Assembly: GCA_036971615.1 (NCBI GenBank)
Contig: JAYKKR010000001.1
Span: 4,216,001 to 4,280,000 of the forward strand
DNA from: Amyloporia xantha
Lineage: Eukaryota; Basidiomycota; Agaricomycetes; Polyporales; Adustoporiaceae
Length of the DNA stretch: 64,000 bases
Direction: 5' to 3'
Position numbers and translations under genes: made by a program
Part shown: positions 12,418 through 25,321 of the stretch, piece after piece
Layout: the number at the start of each line of letters is the position of its first letter
How positions within the stretch are numbered: the stretch's first letter is position 1
The notes under the pieces: model-generated
Seen by the model: only the letters and a program-made list of their open reading frames with translations
Told to the model about the DNA's origin: nothing
Databases searched by the model: none

Positions 12418-13022
12418 GTGAGCGGGGGAACGAGAGTCTCTCCGTGGGGTGCGCGTTTCTTTTACGTTCGTCAAAATAGCGTTGGCACGCTGTCATAAAG
12501 TTCGATGTCGAGACCAACACGAGACCCAGCTATCTAATACTAGAAACATCAGACAAATATTAGATGGGACTCGGAAAGTTGATGTGGATACTCACCCTGG
12601 AATGTCGGGTTCGAGGACGAGTCCCGAGACCGGGCCGTCGAGTAGGATGAAGGTAGTTATCATCAGCCCACTCCTGTATATCGCAAACAAGGGCAAAACC
12701 GCATATATCAAAGCAGCTAAAGATCATGACTGAGACTGAGCCAGGCATTAGACCAGGCGCTGATAATTTGCAGATATGTAAGGTGCATGAACAACTTTGT
12801 GCGGAATCCCAACGATTCAAGTTAGCAGGCGTACATAAGCCACGCTACTTCACTTGCTCCTGCTCCCGTTTTGATACTTCAATGCTTACCTTCATACATA
12901 CCCTAAGTTCTCAAGAATCAAATCGGTCTACATCTTTATTTGATGACAAGATAGTAAACGGTACGACACAAGAGTGTACCTAACTCCCACTCAGTACACT
13001 GCGGGATTAATATGCATGTCCG
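12418..13022. other. Intergenic stretch
   Basis: No supported gene. It lies between the start of the broken methyltransferase and the 3' end of the second protease gene. Confidence 0.4.
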
Positions 13023-14597
13023 TCAGCTGCGATACAGCGGTACTGTGCCACATAACTCACCGTTGGATGCGAAGCCCATCTGCTGATTTCCAACGTCCCA
13101 CACACTATAGTAATGCTTCAACAAGCTTCCCCCAAGGAGGTCAAGTCCCTCGAGAGCATTGATCATCGTCTGACATGTAGACGGGTCGTCTTCGAAGGGC
13201 CCCACGTTGAACTCGCTGCTCGGGATGGTCAGGTTGAATGGTTCCCCGCTCGATGTAGCGAAGGTGACAGCGATCTCTGCGGGAAGCTGGTCGATCTCGC
13301 TACAAGCGATGCCATATGCGCCTGACTCCGCCTTGTAAGGTTTGATCTTCGGGGAGATCATAGCATAGATAGCCTTGGTAGGAAACAGGTTCAATTTTGA
13401 TACTGCTGGATTCGGCAGACGCGTACGCACCTTGGTCGTGTCTGGGCTGAAGTAAACATTCGGCGTTCCGCTGTCGAAGATAATGGTGCGGTCATTCTCA
13501 AGAGTGGATGAAGTTCGGCCGTTGACGTAAATTTGCGGAGAACTGAGCTGCCATGTCCCTTCAGAGCCGTCTGGCACCGGTGAGTACACCAAGTCCCCTG
13601 TAGTTTGCTCGTAAGCCGTATGTTAGCCCATAGACAAAGAAATTTACCGTCAAACTTTGACTCATCGACACCGCCTATTGTTAACTCCGCATTGCCCACA
13701 GACTTCGGAGTGAGGTACATGCCAAACAGTGCTGTCAACGTCTTCAGATTGATAATTTTGGGGACTCAGCAAGACTACGTACAAGGGAGTCCCTGATCGA
13801 TCAATCCCGCAAAGAAACCTTGCGCCTGCGACGACATGCCTGTATTGGATGAATGTCAGAGTTTCAAGTAAGCGCTTTGATCTCACCTTGGATACCACTG
13901 AACGGATCTATGGCAAAAGCTGCGGTCTGATCGATAATTGTATACAAATCGACGTTCGGCGTCGCAAGGCCACCGACGGTGACAGTGTCTTGGCCCTCCA
14001 ATAATGTGAGGACGAATTCACTGTCAGACTCTATTGGATCGACGCCAATACCCGTCTCGAACGAAATCTGAGTGGTCTGGCCATAGTCCACGTAGGTTGA
14101 ACTCGCGGAGGTGTCGAACTGAATCTGATTTGCGCACGGTTCTCCACACTGAGTACCTGCACAAGAGGGCTTCAGTATAGGTGAACATGTGGGGTTTAAG
14201 TATGCTCCGTACTCGCGAACTCAAGCGTTGAGCTTCCCGTGTCGAATACTACGGTGATCTCCTGTGGAGGCGTCCCAACTACACCACATCAGGATACGCT
14301 CGGCGATTTTCTCAGTTATTTTACCTGAAATGTTTCCGTACCATCTGAAGCTCGTTGGTCAGACCGCAAACCCACTCATCACGACTGGACACTCACTGGA
14401 GGTCCGTCCCATTGAAATAGTCATTGAGAGGGACGTTGACCGAAGACAACCTTCTCCTGCGCAGAGCACCGACTTGGCCCTGGGGGAACTTTTCGGGAGT
14501 ATAGAGCGACCTTGTGCAAGTTGCTCGGATGAGATGCATCTTCCGACGCCCTCACAGAGGCTGCGATCAAGATGGCGAAAAGGCCAGCGTACAACAT
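13023..14597 (-). CDS. Pepsin-type (A1) aspartic protease with intact catalytic motifs
   Basis: The ATG at 14597 opens a hydrophobic signal peptide (MLYAGLFAILIAAS). The mature part begins NDYFNGTDLQWYGNISVGTPPQ and contains both active-site triads: VVFDTGSSTLEF (first Asp) and TIIFDSGTPNVYF (second Asp). Between them lie CGEPC and AELTIGGVD; near the end comes LLKHYYSVWDVGNQQMGFA, the usual last strand of A1 proteases. It is a secreted acid protease by family. A 20-nt micro-exon (14325-14344) is needed to build QWYGNIS. The signal peptide and propeptide are in different frames unless a 76-nt intron (donor GTGAGG, acceptor CCCCCAG), a 31-nt intron, or a 1-nt error lies between. The C-terminus either reads through to the stop at 13023 or ends just after a further intron. 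Confidence 0.85.
14325..14344 (-). other. 20-nt micro-exon of the A1 protease gene
   Basis: It is flanked by CAG and GTAA on the coding strand. Joining it to the exons at 14397 and 14278 gives DLQWYGNISVGTPPQE, the conserved strand before the first catalytic Asp. Skipping it breaks the frame. Confidence 0.75.
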
Positions 14598-16072
14598 GCG
14601 AGCGGCGGGGAAGGACAAGTGCGGAGGGGTCACACGAAAGGCCGAGCAGGCGTTGCGCTTATAAGTCTGCAGCTTCAAGAATGAGAAGACGGGTGAATAA
14701 TTCGGACATGTGTGAACTCACGGTCTCGGAGTTTGCGAACCCGTGTATTCCATATGCGAACTCCTTCTAGCGGCTCCGCTATAGAGCAGACGGCCGACTT
14801 GCATGTGGTGAATAGGGTATGGTACTTACAGTGCCATACCGAGTGCCAGCGTTTCCTTCCGACGCCAAGAGACATATCATGGAATCCACGACCGTGATGA
14901 TCAGTGCACTGCCAAACACGGCGGCTACTACATCGTATATGCAAATCTTGTCGAGGACGTTACCGCCAAAGTCGGGGCTGATCAAGAGAAACCACGTGGT
15001 CGCGTATCGCTTCGAAGACCGGAAGGCGCCATTTCTCTGATCGTCAACTCGTGGCTACCGTCGGGCCCCTCGCGCAGCATGGGACGTACATACCACAATT
15101 CTTACAATCGAGACACGGGATGGACTCGGCGACAGATGCTTACACAGTTGATAGAGCGGGGCGCGCGACCGGAGAGCAGCACACAAGAAAAGCCACTTGA
15201 TCCAGAGAAAATCTGCTCTCAAGAGGCTCAAAGGAAACGTCAAACCGCGTGGTGATCGATGGGTTTTTGAAAGTCGTAAATTCTTGCAATAGGCTCGTCG
15301 CTTCGTGTCTCCTCGCATAAAGTAAGGTTGCCAGTAAACAGAGGTAAAGACCCATGCTAAGAGGCACAGTACTGCGCGAAAGAGAAAGGTTTGAGGTGGG
15401 GCTACAAGTGAGACAAGCACTGCAATAGTTGGTTGGCTGTCGGGCATGTGGATATAGATTCGAAGGGCTCAGTGATAGTGACAAGACCATTTGCCATTAC
15501 ATGGGCGCGCTTCAGATATCGATGGCCCATGTGGCCCAAGTGATGAAGAGGCTGACAGATACAGTACAAGAGTACCGACCTACGTAACCTTATGAACAAA
15601 ATTGCTCGACATCATCGAATACATTGTCGCGATTGCTGACGAGCCCGATCAGACTATAGTGTCGACGTCCTTACTCGTCGGTCATATGACAAACGGTGCA
15701 CCAGACGCAGGCTTGACATGCCACAGGAACAGGAAGACCCGAAGTAGATGTTTAGAATTAAACAATGCCAAAATGTCTCCACAGCTGATAAAAGTCGCCT
15801 AGAGCCAGTGGATGAGAGTCAGAAATTTCAGGAATGAAGTCAAGACGAGACATTTGAGGCCGACGCACGACCGACGCAGCTGCATCAAATCCGGCGGCTG
15901 TGATTGGGGGAGACGTCGTTGGGGCGCTTACGTAACGCTCTCCGTTCGGAGTCCCAAGTGCGATGACCAACTCGGGAACAGCGTCAGTCTGCGTTCCACT
16001 TTCAAGTGCTCTCGAGTTTCTGCATTCTCTTCCTGCAGTCGCCTCGTACATCGATATCCAGCTGTGACGAAC
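14598..16072. other. Stretch with possible minus-strand membrane-protein remains
   Basis: Several minus-strand frames between 14.7 and 16.1 kb contain hydrophobic runs (DVVAAVFGSALIITVVDSMI near 14.9 kb; HLLRVFLFLWHV near 15.75 kb). They may be exons of a multi-spanning membrane protein. I could not join them into one gene or recognise a family, so no coding call is made. Confidence 0.3.
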
Positions 16073-16851
16073 ATGGCATCCTCTGCTTCCCGGATTCATC
16101 GCATGCACTCGCTCCTGTCGCTGGCGTCACACGCGGGGCCGTCTTCATGTAGTCGCGGTCTGCTATACCTGCCCAGCCATCGACATGCTATGATGTCCGC
16201 ACTGTCTCATGAGGGACCTTCGCACCAGACAAACTTATCTTCACCACAGCCCACACTGGGTCAGACGCCGCCGGTTGTGATACCCGCCAAGACAGCAGGA
16301 GAACCGGCCAAATCACTGTCCCCCGACGCTGCGTCTCCTCAGGTAGCTGCACGCCCACCGCCTACTCCGAAGGCAGAACGACGGAAGCCGACTATCAAGG
16401 CGACGAAGGCTGCTATCTCTGTGGTAAGTGTTCTGCGCCTTAGGGATTCTCGATTGCACACTGACTTGTCCGTCTGTAGACGCCTGCGGCGGTAGAGCGC
16501 TTGCGCGCACTGCTCCGCGGACCGACACCAAAGCTCATTCGAGTTGGCGTACGAAACAAGGGCTGTGCGGGTCTCTCGTACCACCTCGAATATGTCGACA
16601 AACCAAGTAAGTTCGACGAGGTCGTGGAGCAGGATGGTGTAAAGGTGGTCATTGACAGCAAGGCGCTGTTTTCGATCATTGGCAGTGAGATGGACTGGCA
16701 TGAGGATGCGCTCAGGTGCGTTGCGGTGTGTCTTATACTTTGAATGGTTGCCCATTCCATGGCTTCTGTGTGCAGTGCCAAATTCGCGTTCAAGAACCCG
16801 AACATCAAGGACGCGTGCGGGTGTGGAGAGTCATTCAGCGTCGGCTCATGA
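16073..16851 (+). CDS. ISA1: Mitochondrial iron-sulfur cluster assembly protein Isa1 (A-type)
   Basis: Three exons (16073-16423, 16480-16715, 16776-16851) encode 220 residues. The first about 115 residues are Ser/Pro/Arg-rich and acid-poor, as in a mitochondrial presequence plus linker. The A-type carrier domain follows: VTPAAVERLRALL, then GVRNKGCAGLSYHLEYV with the first conserved Cys, then DACGCGESF with the closing Cys-Gly-Cys pair. These three cysteines bind iron or a cluster in the IscA/Isa family. Isa1 works with Isa2 and Iba57 in the matrix to make [4Fe-4S] clusters for lipoate synthase and aconitase-type enzymes. Every splice site is GT-AG and keeps the frame. Confidence 0.93.
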
Positions 16852-17550
16852 CAGCCATACATATCATTATTCTGTACGACCACAGCTTATACTTCACGAG
16901 GATTCGTCATCCACATTATATGATACTAACAATGCATCGTGTATCCATATTGCACTAGTTTCACATTCTAATACTAGACCTTCACTACTCTTCCCCGATT
17001 ATCTTGGCAATGCCTGAAACTTGGGACAATTGAACTGTTGTCGATTTGCTCTGTCAGATTGTTCAGAGTGAGCGGAAGCCCCTGTCGTGGAATGTCTCAC
17101 CAGCTGAGGTTTGGACAACATGGCGGATTGAAAGGTTAATGTTGCATGGCACTTGTCCCTTTCGCTCACCAGAGTCCGTCGACTTGGGGTGATTATGACA
17201 TATGCATGAGAAAAGAGGTTCATTGTACTTGCATTGTCCGCTGATGATGAACCGGCTGAATAAATTGACAGTACTCATCAGTAATATGCAGACACCAGAC
17301 AGTCGAGCGATTTGTGAATCGAAGTGGCCGACGTGAGGACTAGTGGGCATAGAGTTGCTCATCGTCTCGGTGTGCATCGCGGAATTGCTGATTCCGAGAA
17401 AGGAAATGCAAGTAGAACGTCTACGACGGGCGCTTATGAACACCGCTGAAGAATGGCAGATGATAGACCGCTACTACTTGTCCGGCGGCTCTGGAGGCAG
17501 CCTCAGCTCGACCAAGACGAGAGGAAATCCAAGCTTCAAAATTGGCTATC
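16852..17550. other. Intergenic stretch upstream of ARP5
   Basis: A minus-strand frame at 17063-17443 has a short hydrophobic segment, but no recognisable domain or convincing splice pattern. It may hold a small gene; the evidence is too thin to call. The right end is the ARP5 promoter region. Confidence 0.35.
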
Positions 17551-20347
17551 ATGACTGAACATCTCAACATTACCCGCATACCACCTTCAGCGCTGCCTAC
17601 TGTTCCGGTCCCAGCTTCCTACGACAAGCACCGTGGGCAGGGCACCCCGCTCGTTATTGACAATGGCTCGACGAACTTGCGCTTCGGGTTCTGCACGTCT
17701 TCTTCACCGCGAAGTCAGCCCAATGTTGTCGCAAAGTACAAAGAGCGCAGGACCAACAAGCCGCTCCTGCTGTTTGGAGAAGGCATCGACATTGAGAGCG
17801 GCGCGAAGTCCCAAGCGAGGACACCATGGGAGGGGGATGTATTGCTCAACTTCGATGCTCTGGTGAGTTAGCACTGTTGGTTGCACGTACTGCCAAACCG
17901 GAATGAACATCATCTTCTCTGGGAGATATAGGAGAACGCCCTCGACTACGCGTTCATCCAGCTCGGGATCGACTCCTCGACCGTGGAACATCCTGTCCTG
18001 ATGACGGAGCGTCTTGCTTCCCCATTGCACTCTCGGGCATTGACGTCGGAGCTCTTGTTCGAACAGTACCGGGTCCCGTCCCTCGCATACTGTGTAGACT
18101 CGGTCATGTCTTTCTACCACAATAACCTGCCGTCTCCCCCAGTCCCGTTTACCTCCGATGGTCTCGTTGTCTCGTTCAATTCTGCATCGACGTCTGTGAT
18201 CCCCGTAATGAACGGAAAGGGCCTCATGAGCGATGCGAAGCGAATACCATGGGGCGCAAACCAAGCCACGGACTATCTGCTCAAGCTGATTCAATTGAAG
18301 CACCCGACGTTCCCGACGCGCGTAACGAATGTGCAGACGTCAGTGCGTACTATGATGTGAAAGCCTGTATATAACAGCATTGCTTAGTGTTCATTATAGT
18401 GGATTTTGCAGAATTTCGCAGAGTTCGCGACGGATTACCCGGCACTCCTGCGTACGCTCAAAGACCCTCTCAATCTGCGTGCATCGGAGCACATCATCCA
18501 GTTTCCTTTTACGCTGCCCGTGACCGAGGAGAAGACCGAGGAGGAACTTGCGCGTATTGCAGAACGGAAGAGGGAGCAAGGGCGCAAGTTGCAGGAGATC
18601 GCGGCAAAGTCGCGGATGGAGAAAGTGAGCAGGTATTATTTTCACTCCCTCACAGATATCTGACTTTCTTGAAAAGTTGGCGCAGAAAGAGAATGACTTG
18701 CAGTATATGCTGAGCTTGAGGGAGCGACGGGATGAGGAGAGTAAGAAGGAGTGGGCGGTACGTTCTGTGCCGTTCCTCTTACAATATCGTCATTAATTCC
18801 TGTCGCTCGTTTTAGGAGACTCTGGCCGAGGAGGGCTTTGATGACGATGCGGAATTGGATAATGCAATCAAAAAACTCGAAGCTGATCTCAAGAAAGCCA
18901 GGAAGAAGGAAGCCGATGGTGAAGATATGGAGGTGCGACAACATCACTTCGAACGCAAGTTCAATACTCATAGTTTGTTTTCTTTCTAGGAGGAACCGCC
19001 TTCGTTCCCTCTGGTAGACGTTCCCGATGCAGATGTATGTATTATATGTCGCCGCGCAGTGACACTCATGATCAACTGTTTATCATAGCTCGATGAGGAA
19101 GGCCTTAAGGAGAAGCGAAAGCAACGGCTCATGAAAGCTGGGTATGACGCTCGTGAAAGGTCAAAGCGCGAGAAGGAGCGCGAACGAGAGGAGCGGGAGG
19201 CGGAACAGCGGCGAGAGGAGGAAGAGCGGGATCGTGATTTGACTGGCTGGGCAAACAAGCTCCGAAAAGAGCAGGAGGTGAGCTTGTTCCTGTCTCTCCC
19301 ATTGAACTGAATCGTGATCACAGCGAGGCAGACGATTATGAACAAGATTAAAGAGCGGAGCCGCAGGAAGGCTGCATTGAACGACCGGAAGAGCGCTGCC
19401 GCCCAGGCACGCATGAAGAGTATTGCACATCTTGCAGCGGATGACCGCGTTCCGAAGAAAAGGAGGAAAAATGGGGGAGGTGAGTGTACGGAAGATTTCC
19501 ATGAGCAGATGATTCACATCCTTGTAGAGGACATGTTTGGAGCTGACGACGCGGACTGGGCTATATATCGCAAGATTGTCAGTTCGTTCCTTGTTCGTGA
19601 CTTGGTGAAGTAACAGATCGTCATTTGATTTAGAACAATGCCGCTCCGTCCTCAGATGAAGAAGAGGATTTGGTAACCTTGCAAGCTGTGGAGCAAAAGC
19701 TGCTTCAATATGACCCGTCATTCACATCGGAACATACGCATGCGTCGCTGTCTGCACAGAAGTCCGCGCTGCTTTCTGCATTCAGGCCACAATATGCGGA
19801 GGGTGACGTTGAAGGTGCGGCAAGTTCTGATACATTGTTTGTTTCTGTCCATTCACGGGGCTATAGGTAAGACACGGATTCACCTCAACGTCGAGCGGTG
19901 GAGAGTATGCGAGGCCTGGTTCTCGCCAAACATGGCAGGCGTCGATTCCGCCGGACTGGGGGAGGTCATGCAGACCGTGCTATCGCGATTTCCTGACCAT
20001 GAGAAGGGCCGACTAGTCAAGGTATGTCTCAGTTCATATCCCCGGACTGTACGACTCAGCCGCGTGTGCAGAATGTCTTCGTGACCGGGGGTCCGTCAAA
20101 ACTACCAGGACTGATCCCGCGAATGCAAGCGACGCTGCGGCCCATTCTGCCTCCAGAGATGCCTCTCGAGATTGTGCGTGCAGCAGATCCCCTGATTGAC
20201 GCGTGGAAGGGCATGGCAGACTTCGCGAAGACGGACGAGTTCAAGCAGGTGGGCGTGACGAAGGAGGAGTACGAAGAATGGGGTGGCGAGCGGATCAAGC
20301 GGTGGTGGGGAGGAAATTGGAATTCTTCTGTACCGCTCGAGGATTGA
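17551..20347 (+). CDS. ARP5: Actin-related protein Arp5 (INO80 chromatin-remodelling subunit)
   Basis: The ATG at 17551 begins MTEHLNITRIPP. The actin fold is plain: the phosphate-1 loop region PLVIDNGSTNLRFGF, the segment HPVLMTERLASPLHSR, the ATPase-fold element FTSDGLVVSFNSASTSVIPV, and VFVTGGPSKLPGLIPRMQATLRP at the adenosine-binding end. Between the actin halves is a long, highly charged Glu/Lys/Arg insertion (about 18.5-19.5 kb), the mark of Arp5 rather than actin or other Arps. The C-terminal IHLNVERWRVCEAWFSPNMAGVDSAGL is typical of Arp5. With Ies6 it forms the nucleosome-contact module of INO80 in the nucleus. At least ten short introns break the coding region, mostly in the insertion. 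The C-terminus ends WGGNWNSSVPLED. Confidence 0.92.
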
Positions 20348-20563
20348 AATGCTTGATGTGTGCGTGCTTTTGCTTGTATTCTGCATGTACATGTAATATA
20401 CTCGTCTGTTTAAGTTTGTCGATGGATCTTGAAGCGGACAACATCGACGATTAGACAGAATTACACGGGTATAAATAACAGTCGCGGGACCAAGGAAGAA
20501 CAATCGTGACAACATGAGGCTATGTACAAATATGCAATGAAGAGTCTAGCGGGTAGCAGCCTC

Positions 20564-21490
<927 letters not shown>

Positions 21491-21929
21491 GGTCTGAGCA
21501 GGAGGAATCAATTTACCGCTGGATCTTAGAGGAGGAAAGCCTCAATCTCCAGCGTCTGGACTCACCAAAAGGTGTATGGGAAGTCGAGAAGAAGGGCTGC
21601 GCGCTGGTGAAGGTGGTGAGCCGGATGGTGAGGTCCATCCCCACGTGCCAAGGCATGCCGTCGCATGTCACACCAGGTCACGAGGAAATTCACGCTCTTC
21701 TCTGCCTCGAGCACTCTTGAGTTTCATGTAGCGTACTAAGTAACTCATTCGAATATCCTCTCGTCCGCACTCAGAGCATATCATAATGTGCATTCTGAAA
21801 GCTATAGTCTATCCAGCGAGCCTCTGCAGCCCAAACGCGTGACGTAAGTCTCAAACATCTATTAATTACCTAGGACTTACATACCGTTATAAGCAGTGCG
21901 CAGTTTGATTTGATCACCAAAGTCTCATA
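21491..21929. other. SEC4 upstream region
   Basis: Presumed SEC4 promoter and 5' leader. No gene seen. Confidence 0.45.
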
Positions 21930-21937
21930 CTTCGGGA
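21930..21937. repeat. 8-bp target-site duplication of element A, left copy
   Basis: CTTCGGGA lies directly outside the left terminal repeat. The identical octamer is at 25322-25329. Confidence 0.88.
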
Positions 21938-22095
21938 TACTGTTCCGGGAAAAACCCAGGAGATTTTGACAACGGAGTTATCGACGTGTTATTAACTGTG
22001 TTATTAACTGTGTCAAAAACTAAGGGTGGTTTTAGGGGTGTTAATAACCGCATTAGCGCCCAAGGTTCTGTGGCTCTGCCGGCTCGTATTTGGCT

Positions 22096-22103
22096 CATAT
22101 ATC
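22096..22103. repeat. 8-bp target-site duplication of element B, left copy
   Basis: CATATATC borders the left inverted repeat of element B. The same octamer follows the right end at 24943-24950. Confidence 0.88.
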
Positions 22104-24942
22104 AGGACCCCGGCTAATCCCCCAGGAGCCTCGATGCCTAAAAGTCCGAAAATGGGAGAACATCGAACCTATGGGGAAACATCCGCCGGATTCCGACGGA
22201 TTCCGCCGGATTGCCGGATCGTTTCTAGGGAAGTCAGTTCAGCGACATACGTGTACGGCGGCGAGACTATCCCCTGCTGCTTCACGTATATCCACACCGG
22301 CGTACCAGCATAGCGTCGCATGCATGGACGAATTCACCACAATGAACATACCTGGATATACTTCCCGTGTTCATTCATAGAACGGCGTCTGTCACGCGCC
22401 GAATTCAGCGTGGGCGACATGCAAATCCGTTCGGGCAACTCTCCTCATCAAAACTCGTCTTGTATTGTGGTATGTTCTGGCAGTACTCATCTATACCGTC
22501 CTGCTGCTTCAACGTATCCATTCAGGCACACTCCGTTGTCCCTGTGGGATTTCTGTCTGTTGCTGCCTTATTTCTCTTCGTGGACATCACATCAGCTTGG
22601 GGGTCTATGCCTCTAGCACTAAGGCTTCTTCCTGAAGGTCTATACTATCAGCCTACATGTAAATGCAGCTTGCGTTGTGCCATATCCTAGCAGTACTGTC
22701 CATCTCGAATTCACTGTAGCATACAGCCAATTCTCGCCATGCTGACGGCACATGACTCCACCATTCCGATCACATGATGAACGTGTCCCCCTTCTGACGG
22801 TGGTTTTGTCGAAAACATGTTGGCCTGGCTGTACGTCCTTTTGAACCTCTTACTCTTCAGACTATGTGGCGTGTCACTGACTATGCTCTGAGAAAAGCGA
22901 TACTTGCTGTGAAAAAGCCATCTGAGTCTCGAAGAAAATGGCCAGTTCCCGTTCTATGTAGCAATGTTCTGTGACTTCGATAAACTTTGGGACCTGTTCG
23001 GCTGGATATTGTTGGATAGCATCTCTCTGTTCTGCCTGACAGACAAAGTAATTCGGCCGGTATGTCGTCTTGCAACCTATTGGGATCCAATTTATTATCC
23101 CTTAGAAGTCATATCCATATATTCCTTACCACGACAATAAAGCGTAATGACACGGACAGGCAATATCCCACGACGAAATGTATATAAGCGGGCAGGGTAG
23201 CCTTTGCTCTCACTGCCAATGGTGCGGCCTCAGGTTTTACAAGGTTCACTGTCACAAGCTCTCACTGCAGTTATGAGCACCTCAGCACCTGAGTATATAT
23301 GTCATATTGATGTAAAGTTGAATACAGATGAATATGGTATTATTTACCAAGCTTATATTGGGGGCCGCGATGGGACAAGGCAGCATCAATACCCATGGGC
23401 ATATCAGTTTTGTCAGAGGCTGGCTGTGTCAGTAAGTCACTGATAAGATGCCACAATTCTTGTACTTTGTTGCTATCGAGTGAAACACAAGCAGAGAGAA
23501 GATCGCAAACAGAGTCCAGGAGGCTTGAGGATGAGCTCAAAGAGTTGAGGCTAGTGAGAGGAGCAAATCGGTGGCAAATGTTGATGAATAGAAGCAGCTG
23601 TTGATATTGCAGTGATTCATATGCAGAAAACGATGACAATCGCTTCATAATGGCATGAAGCAACATGAGTAGAAGCACAGAATATGCACGATCACAGTCT
23701 GTCGCGACAGAGTTCTCAATATAAGCAGACCTGATTATATTATCTGATAACATCGAGAGAACGCGTCACTCTGACGGAGATGGTGGTATGCTAATGGTAT
23801 TTCCATCAAGGTTGATCTCGTCATGATGGGCTTACCACCATGCAGGAATATCGAGACGTGATACAGATATATGCTTGAACGATCATGTTGGAGCATACAA
23901 GGAGTAATTTGAGCCAGACCTCATGGTATACTTTGTAGAGCAACAGGATAACCCTGAAGGTATAACGCAGTAGGTCAACGTCATTGTAATGGATGTGAAT
24001 GGCCGTGGGCCGGCAGGAAAGCAGTTCATGACATACCATGTGGTTTGATGTACAGTAGCCAACGAGAAAGTACTTAATGGATTTAAGGTCGGTGTTGCAT
24101 CGTCCTTGTGAAAGGAAATACCATCGGCTTGGATGCCAAATGTTGCACGCAATACGTGGTGGTGCAACTGGCTACGCGACAGACAAAGGATGTGTCGATG
24201 ATAACCACGGAAGGAAATCACTGAATGCATAGCCTGGTAAATTGATCAAACATCGCGTCACTATGACAGAAAAGCCATACATGCCTGCATCGCGCCAGCA
24301 ATTCATGCCAGATAAACAAGAGAAGCCGCTGGCCTGGAACGGATTTCCAGGGAGACAGGGGTGATATGCGTCCCGAGATGACGTTGGAGGCATTCAAGCG
24401 AGAGCGCGTTGCCTCACCGGTGAATCCATGAGTGCTGATAGGAGCAACGGGAGGTGTCAGGGAGGTACCGCCAGCATAGTGGGAGAGGCAAGCACGATCC
24501 AGCGCCATTCATGGAGGGGCCGGCAAACCGGCGGATGCCGGCGGACGTCTCCCCACAGGTCCGACCTTCATGAAAATGGGGGTCGAGGACCCAAAATGTT
24601 CGATACAAAATGTCCGAAAAGGGGGTCAAAGGGGCGGCATGTTAGATGCTATTTTGGCCCGAAAGACCTTCCAGGTTGAGGTCCGATCCGGAAGGGGTCC
24701 GAAACGTCCGTTTAGGGGGCATCGGACGGTATCCCACGTGGATTGCCCGCAAATGGACTGAACTTCCGGGCAGTGCCGAGCGCCGTGGCGCCGAGAAATC
24801 GAGCGACGTTCGATCCTTTCTAGGTCCGAAAATCGAACTAAACGCTTGAGGTTCGATCTTTTTTGTCCGAATCAGGCAACATCTCCAGGTCCGAAAGTGG
24901 GTCTCCAGGGATCGAGGCTCTAGGGGGATTAGCCGGGGTCCT
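22104..24942. mobile_element. Element B: 2.8-kb inverted-repeat transposon nested in element A
   Basis: The ends are AGGACCCCGGCTAATCCCCC, perfect over 20 bp and continuing imperfectly through GAGCCTCGAT. Each is bordered by CATATATC. The right arm (about 24500-24900) repeats a GTCCGAAA-like motif many times; the left arm keeps fewer copies. Both arms also contain a GGGGA(A/G)AC(A/G)TCCGCCGG segment in inverted order. The interior (22.25-24.4 kb) has only broken frames. The longest with an ATG runs 23753-23340 on the minus strand (137 residues, leucine/serine-rich) and shows no transposase motif that I recognise. The element is probably non-autonomous or decayed. Confidence 0.85.
22181..22228 (+). 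repeat. Short direct repeats in the left arm of element B
   Basis: CCGCCGGATT, CCGACGGATT, CCGCCGGATT and a shortened copy follow one another. A related inverted copy lies near 24510-24550 in the other arm. Confidence 0.7.
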
Positions 24943-24950
24943 CATATATC
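24943..24950. repeat. 8-bp target-site duplication of element B, right copy
   Basis: CATATATC, identical to 22096-22103. Confidence 0.88.
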
Positions 24951-25321
24951 GCACTGAGGCGACAGACTACAGTGCTGACAGTTATGATTCGTATAGTTAT
25001 CCAACAGTGTGTGCGCGCGGGCCAGTGGTATACGTCGCAAGGGGTGCCTGAGCCATGGCCGCGAAAATCGGCGCCCTGAGCTCGACAAATATCCAGGTCT
25101 TCTAATATGAGCTTCTCTAAGGCCTCCGAGGTGCAGTACATATTGTATAGAAGGCGAATCGGGGGTCCTGCAGGGACGGGTAGTGTCGTAGACAGCCACA
25201 TTTCGGCGATGTCAATAACTAGTTAATAACATGTTAAAAACCGTCAATAACTGACCCTTGAATCGGCCCTATATGTTAATAACATGTCAAAAACTCTGAG
25301 GGAGTTTTTCCCGGAACAGTA

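Larger units (their letters stand above)
21938..25321. mobile_element. Element A: terminal-inverted-repeat DNA transposon, host of a nested insertion
   Basis: The left end TACTGTTCCGGGAAAAAC at 21938 is matched, inverted, by the right end at 25321. Both are bordered by the octamer CTTCGGGA. Just inside both ends are GTTATTAAC-type subterminal motifs, several copies per arm, such as transposases often bind. Subtracting element B and one copy of its duplication leaves about 537 bp, so element A was a short non-autonomous (MITE-like) element before it was interrupted. An 8-bp duplication fits the hAT or Kyakuja-Dileera-Zisupton superfamilies; which one cannot be told without a transposase. Confidence 0.85.

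Noticed and set aside
17704..18303. 199-codon minus-strand frame opposite the start of ARP5.
   Set aside because: It overlaps well-conserved actin-fold exons on the plus strand and has no recognisable domain.
19161..19721. Long minus-strand frame opposite ARP5.
   Set aside because: It is the antisense of the charged Arp5 insertion, with serine/leucine-rich shadow composition and no own signals.
23340..23753. 137-codon frame in element B as a possible transposase.
   Set aside because: No catalytic motif or zinc-finger pattern of a known transposase is visible. Kept only as a remark under element B.
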